From Klebsormidium nitens (lineage: Eukaryota; Streptophyta; Klebsormidiophyceae; Klebsormidiales; Klebsormidiaceae), in the NCBI GenBank assembly GCA_000708835.1, contig DF237547.1:1-52936 (forward strand): a stretch of 52,936 nucleotides of DNA. Reading direction: 5' to 3'. Both the position numbers and the translations under genes were made by a program. Positions within the stretch are counted from its first letter, which is position 1; the number at the start of each line of letters is the position of its first letter. The notes under the pieces are model-generated. The model did no database searches. It worked only from the letters and a program-made list of their open reading frames with translations, and had not been told where the DNA came from. Below are positions 47,801 through 52,936 of this stretch, piece by piece.

Positions 47801-49984
47801 CAAGGATTCGACAATTCTCCACGGCGTGGAATGTAGCCGACACGTGAGACTCGTCAACCAACCGGCTCGACGTCGATGTCCGCGGCCCAGCACTCGCCGC
47901 GGGCACATGCGCCAAGACACGTCTTTGCGGCGTTTGGCCTTTGCGTGCTTGCTTCGCCCTGAAAGCGCCCTCGATTTCTTTTGTGAACAGTGTGCGGAAG
48001 AGGTTGATATTTGCTTGCTGGAAGATTCTGGAATCATCCGGATGAAAAAGACCACTCATTGGCTATGATGTGTGCAAAGCAAGTGGGGGTTGTTTTCAAG
48101 ATCCCACCACCGCCCACAAACTCTGAACGGAGCCACTGACGTACTTGTGGCGCAATTTGAGTTCATTCATATTCCTCCATTGGGAACCGGTGAAATATGT
48201 TTCTGACAACCCTGCCGGGCGTCCGTTGCATGCCACAGAAAAGGGATTTCAACCCATTTCAAAGGAGTTTTCGTGAGCAATTCAGACGGGGGTTCGAGTT
48301 GCACTTGAGCGACTTACCTCATGCTCCAGATTCCAGGCAGTATCCCCCGGACTCTTGTCCAAGCGTTTGAACACTCTTGCTAGTTCTGGTCTCAACCCTA
48401 AGAGTCAGATCGTTTATTAGCAAAACACATGGGACTCAACGGTCTAAATCACTCTGCTGTGAGTGCTTTTCACCCGCGATATTCGAGCAGGCTTCGTGAT
48501 TGTCCCAAGGTCAGACTTCCAACACCGGCTGAAGCATCATGAATCCGGGTCGATTGCCAATCATATTACAGGTATTGTCTCGAGCTAGTAAAAGATGTCT
48601 CCTCATAAGCCGTCTTTCTACGCCGCGACTACTTTAGCAGCAACCGTCCCTCTATAAGAAGTCACTTGGGCACTGTATACATCCCAAGATTTCAAAGAGT
48701 CCCATTCTACGCAGGAAGAAAAGGTCTTGCACACCGTCGGGTCCTTAAGTTTGGTTTAGTGACTGGTTTAGTATAATGAGTGGCTTATTTTGTTTCAAGG
48801 TTTGTTGGACGGGGCCCCATTCATTGAGCTTGTAGTCGACGTGAGCCGCGAACTGAAGGCCGGCGGCCGGGTTCCAAGATCAGTGCAAGGCACCGTCATG
48901 AGCGGGTCTCTCGGCAACAAAGATGGGACGTCATATTCGTGGCTATGACGACATGAGCACTATTAGGAGGCTGACGCAAATTTAATTGCCAGCTCACTAG
49001 TGGGTGTCACGTTCGTTCTGAAGCCAGGGTTCTCCAATATGTCTTTACCCGCTTTACGTTGACGGCCTTCATTCACTTTATACCTCTATAAGAATCTTAC
49101 AACCCAGGGTACTAGAACCAACTTACAGTTTTGGGAAGGTCAATGAAGCTGCCAGGCGGTCTCCGTGCAGAATCTTCTCAAGGTCGGAAAAGGTCCCTAG
49201 GACTGGACTGGTCGATTACAGACTGCTTGTGGACCTTTGTCTAATTAGCAATCAGGAACCTTACGATTTGAGCACTAGGTCGACCCGGCCGGCTCAGGCT
49301 CTTCTCTTTACGAGACTTCGCTAGATCAAAGAGGGACCGAGCTCGAATCTCTGACGCTGGGAGGTTCAGTCCTCCGGATGCAGCCGTTCTCAAACGAAGC
49401 TTGGTGCATGTATGCCTTGCTAGCGATACCGCCGCCCGACACGGTGGCCCCGTATCTCTGGTAGGCGCCTTTAAACGGGTCTGATAAACTGTTACTATTT
49501 TCCTTGAATGATGATGATGCATTTTCCATGGCGTGGCGATGATCGCTCAACCGGGTGGGCAGAGGGTCCCATTTGGCTTCGGTTAGGAGAATCAATTGAA
49601 ACCACCTCGATGTGCGGCCCAGCCCGTTTTGCGCGATTGGGTTTGGTTGGCCGAATTTGCAATGCTTAGCAGTCGTGATTGCGGAGAGCGAAGTGGGTAA
49701 ATCATTCTACGACTCAGAAAGTGCTGATCACTCGGGCTCCGTTGACCACTGGTGCTTGTTTGAACGCACTGTGCTTGATCTGGGCTCTCTTGTACCTTTG
49801 ATGTTCTAATTATTATCAAAAACCCGGGTGGCCACGAAACTACGAGCGTTGTCGACGCTCAGATTGGCCGCCCGCGGAGTTTCTCGACTCCAGTTGGCTC
49901 TACCCCTTTGCCAGAGTTTCGTTCGTTTTGTAAACGGTTCTTTTTGCTGTATTAGACGCTTTCCCTCAAAAGCTCTACAATTAG
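47801..49984. other. No gene identified
   Basis: No coding exon or RNA gene is recognised. A GC-rich run at about 47870-47960 is open on three frames for 85-108 codons without motifs. A copy of dispersed repeat B occupies 49378-49560. The rest looks like ordinary non-coding sequence. Confidence 0.4.
49378..49560 (+). repeat. Dispersed repeat B, copy 2
   Basis: This is the partner of 44080-44275, in the same orientation and diverged. It ends with GCGTGGCGATGATCGCTCAA and GGGTGGG, matching the 3' end of copy 1. The similarity may extend upstream to about 49345 (GAATCTCTGACG against GAATCCACGACT). Confidence 0.6.
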
Positions 49985-50764
49985 CACAGGGGGGATTGGT
50001 CAGTAACCTTGGTAGGTTGTGCCAAGGTTATTGCATAGGTTGTCGCGTGACATAGGTAGTAACCTAGGTAACCTTGGACCTGGGTTGAGTGGCACTCTTA
50101 ATCCGGGTAGGTTCTGCACAACCCATGCAGACCCGGGTTGCGAACAACTTCGACCTGGTTTGTTGTTAACTCAAATGCGCAAAAGAAGAAATTTGAGACT
50201 TTGTGACGCTTTTTGGCGGTTAAGAAACATGAGATTTTCCAAAAGGATGACAGAATCTTGTAGCCAAGGACGTTCCAAAGCATGGTTAAGTCGCAAAAAA
50301 GTCGAAGTCGAAAAGGAAACGGAGAAAACGGATTGCAAAGTGTCTACTTTGGTGCGTTTCAAAGCCGTTTCCGAGAGGTAAAAAGAGAGCGCAGCTATGG
50401 GCTCTCTGGTTCGAACCCACGTTCTAATGCATGTCTACCAGAATCAAGCGTCTTACCACTATGCTATTGCTCCTTTTGATCTGAAACGTTCTTCAAACAA
50501 AATCCATATAATGTTTGTATGCCCAGATTAAGAACAAACCACCCAGGTTGTGGCGTAACCTGGGCTCAAAATTTTTGTAACCTGGATGTGCCTAGGTTGT
50601 AAACAACCTAGGATGACCTCGGTTACTCACAACGTGACACAAGTCTAATTATTGTACAGCAACCTAGGTGATACCGAGGTTGTCAACAACCTTGGTCCCG
50701 TAACCTAGGCATAACCTGGGTGCCTAGGTTACGGGACCTAGGTTACCGACCAATCCTCCATGTG
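49985..50764. mobile_element. Non-autonomous DNA transposon (MITE-like), 780 bases, with terminal inverted repeats
   Basis: The left end starts CACAGGGGGGATTGGTCAGT and the right end, read on the minus strand, starts CACATGGAGGATTGGTCGGT; the first 28 bases match at 24 positions. TAG borders both ends (ATTAG before, TAGAT after), so a target duplication of TAG or TA is possible. About 150-200 bases inside each end are packed with AACCTAGG, AACCTTGG and AACCTGGG in both orientations, which look like subterminal transposase-binding sites. The middle has no transposase frame but does hold a tRNA-like stretch. CAC ends with a 3-base duplication recall CACTA elements, but the ends are not CACTA or CACTG, so I leave the superfamily open. 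Confidence 0.85.
50395..50478 (-). other. tRNA-like segment inside the MITE-like element
   Basis: On the minus strand there is TAGCATAGTGGTAAGACG, a good match to the tRNA A box with D-loop GTGGTAA, and about 35 bases later GTGGGTTCGAACC, a match to the B box and T loop. A run of TTTTT follows at about 50380, as in RNA polymerase III terminators. The T stem and acceptor stem do not pair properly on the 3' side (AGAGAGCCC where CCAC was expected), and I cannot assign an anticodon. It is therefore a tRNA-derived or decayed sequence rather than a working tRNA. Confidence 0.5.
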
Positions 50765-52009
50765 TAGATTTTGGCAAGGCGCTCCTTCGAGTACCTCAAG
50801 ATCTGGTATCAATAGCTCGCCACCCCGCCCGCGAACGCGCTACTATGGCTCGCGTCCTGACGGTGGTGTTCGCGAGCTCAGTCGGTCTGAGACGGCTCCC
50901 AAGCGGCCTTTCATATCGAAGTGTGCCGAAAACAGGAGCTTTATATTTGCTAGCTCCTGTCCAGTTGTTCTCAAATGTGGATTCCGCAACTGCTTTTCTT
51001 TTCAAGCGGTGACCGACTGGTACAAGTCGCACTCTTGAGAGCGCTCGCGTAATACTAATTCGCCTTGAAGCAAACCACGAATTCAGAATGCAATATTTCA
51101 GAGACTTGGACAGCCGACTCAATTCTCCGAGTCCCAATTGAAAACAAGTTTTGCCCCTGTCGTCATTCATGGTCTGGGGATTTGCCTTTTCTTTTCGATG
51201 CGTTCACCGTTACAACTCACGGGTAGGTAAGCAGAGTGAAAGACAGTAGCGGAAGAGCCAAATGCTTCTGTTTTCTGCTTCAGATATTATAAAGCGATAT
51301 TCGTGGACGCCCACATCGGCCGAACTTAGAACATCGCAGACAGCTGCTCTCATGGACGTTGTGAAGATGCCTATAAACATTGAAAGAGCGAGCTTTTAGC
51401 TTTGATATCTACGTCGTGGTGCGGGCAGGTATCGCCAGCTGTGCCACCTGTCGACGGATTGAGCTTGCCTCGTGAAGTTATTGCGCTTACTAATTTGAGG
51501 TTTCATGGCTTGCGGTTTTGTCTTGTGAGTTTGCCGCTTATGGAAAATTCCTCTCAAGAGTTATTTTTCCCCTATCTACCTTAAGGCTGTGGTGGAAGGC
51601 ATCCTTCAATCAGGCTCGATCGATCGTGAGCGTTCTGCTGGTCGCAGAGCAGTCGTACTGGAACTTTCTGCAGATAATTCCGCAAACACAGGTCAACGAC
51701 GTCGCAGACTGAGAGTATGGCAGGTTGGGAATCCGGCTTGACTTACATTGTGTTGTTGAAGATTCTGGGGCACGAAGTTGACAAAAGAGCATCGCGTTTC
51801 GCTTACTGTAAAGGGAGTGCTCGGAGGGTTGGCGCTGCCAAATTTATGTCCGCACAATGAAATGGATTGTGTGCTCAATTGAAACTTCAATCATTTTGGG
51901 AGCTGCGGATCGAAATTTTTTACCGTAGAGTGTGCTTACAGGACTCTGAAAGCGAAAAATTAAATCCTGTTTTTGTCTAGCCGGCCCTTACAACCAGAGA
52001 GCATAGTGT
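50765..52009. other. No gene identified
   Basis: Only short open frames occur, the longest being 124 codons on the minus strand (50796-51170), without recognisable motifs. I see no RNA gene. Confidence 0.4.
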
Positions 52010-52936
52010 GCCCTCTTGTGCGTCCGCCAGCGCGCTGCCAAGGCTTACGTTTCAGGCTGCTTCGCCACACAGCCGTCCGAACCTACAAGTCCAGAGTTCT
52101 GATTTAAAAGTATTGATGGTATTTTGCGGATGCTTGGATTTTAGGCTTAGCTTGGCTGTGAGACAGCATCCACTGGGATAGCCTTCAAGAAATCTCAGAG
52201 GAAATCCTGGGGGTACTAAGCCTCCCCTTCGAGCCAAATATGGTAGACAATAGGCGACATGAGACCTTAACCAAGATCAGGCTTCGGAGCTCACGTCTTT
52301 GCAAATCAGATACTCCATAGCATACGTGCTTGGGCTATCTGGGGCTTCAGATTGGAAGCAGTCTGCAACTAGTCTATTTAAATTTTTAGGGTGCCGCGGA
52401 TTGAGATATTGTGCCCTTGGGAACATAGCTTTGGAAGCAACACATGCCAGATTTCATTCACATGAGCGAGGGGTCTGCTTCTGCAAAGGTAGCCGTTACA
52501 AGGAAAGCCAATGTTCGAGGGCGCCAATTGCGTACCGCGAGAACGCAACGAATGTTGAATGTGTTCGAAGACCCTTGTTCATGGAGAGTCGCTCCAATAC
52601 TTCCTTCCCTTACTTTTGGACTGAACTATTTTACCCGTGGACTTAACAGTAGTTAGGTCCTAATAGCGCGCTTCTACTCTTCGCCTTAAGTGAATTCGAA
52701 GATTGATCTGGTTCGTTTGGCTGTGAAACGAGGTAAATGGTACGGTTGAGTGGCTGTGATGTTCGCCGGGCACGTACGTTGGGGCCTGTCCTAGGAACCC
52801 AGAAGGTATCCTCGTGCCGTTCAGCGCTGATGCTGCTTTCAAGAAAAGTCACTGCACCTTCTTTATCCTAAGCCTGGCTTAGTACTTGCAAAGAATGGAA
52901 TTCACAGGGCGTTTTCGCAGTCTACCAAGACTGGCT
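52010..52936 (+). repeat. Dispersed repeat A, copy 2 (runs to the window end)
   Basis: This is the partner of 46800-47800 in the same orientation. It has one copy of the region that is tandemly triplicated in copy 1 (GCGTACCGCGAGAACGCAAC near 52530, then TTCGAAGACCC). Open frames are short and interrupted on both strands, so it does not look coding. The repeat probably continues past the end of the window. Confidence 0.7.

Noticed and set aside
48420-49240. A possible LTR or retroelement remnant in the gene-poor part
   Set aside because: No long direct repeats, primer-binding site or reverse transcriptase motif could be found.

Overview
This is a nuclear window from a photosynthetic eukaryote of the green lineage, probably a streptophyte alga or another early-diverging green alga (inference). 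The genes are split by GT-AG introns of about 150-1800 bases with plant-like signals. Two proteins start with plastid- or organelle-targeting-like sequences, and one gene encodes digalactosyldiacylglycerol synthase, a thylakoid lipid enzyme. Coding exons are GC-rich, while introns and spacers are closer to 45% GC. I found no bacterial operons, CRISPR arrays or viral genes.

Layout. (1) 1359-9263, plus: digalactosyldiacylglycerol synthase (DGD), with about 340 residues of low-complexity sequence inserted in the glycosyltransferase domain. Five decaying copies of the start of one exon lie upstream of that exon, and one copy of its end lies downstream. (2) 11423-12379, minus: a cupin-like protein of unknown function. 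(3) 15384-20726, plus: an 11-exon model joining a plastid-type leader, a nucleosome assembly protein (NAP) domain and a long helical tail. (4) 23272-27056, minus: a complete six-exon RsmE-type rRNA uridine methyltransferase with an organelle leader; its intron 3/exon 4 junction is also duplicated. (5) 27569-30248, plus: cytosolic ribosomal protein eL34, divergent from RsmE across about 510 bases. (6) 31926-32825, minus: a single-exon F-box-like protein with a Cys-rich domain and a C-terminal membrane segment. (7) 34676-40364, plus: an RRM protein resembling the G3BP type, with a long disordered region and an unfamiliar C-terminal domain.

From 40365 to the end (about 12.5 kb) there is no gene I can name. 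This part is repeat-rich: a diverged repeat of about 1 kb in two copies (one holding a 136-base tandem triplication), a second smaller repeat pair, and a 780-base element with terminal inverted repeats, AACCTAGG-like subterminal motifs and a tRNA-like internal segment.

The genes do not form one pathway. DGD and RsmE fit plastid lipid synthesis and organelle translation, and eL34 belongs to cytosolic translation. The most unusual signal is that two unrelated genes carry local copies of a 3' splice site plus the start of the following exon, placed in the preceding intron. All gene models were built by eye from reading frame, splice sites and family motifs remembered from known proteins. Phase agrees across every proposed junction, but no search or transcript data was available.
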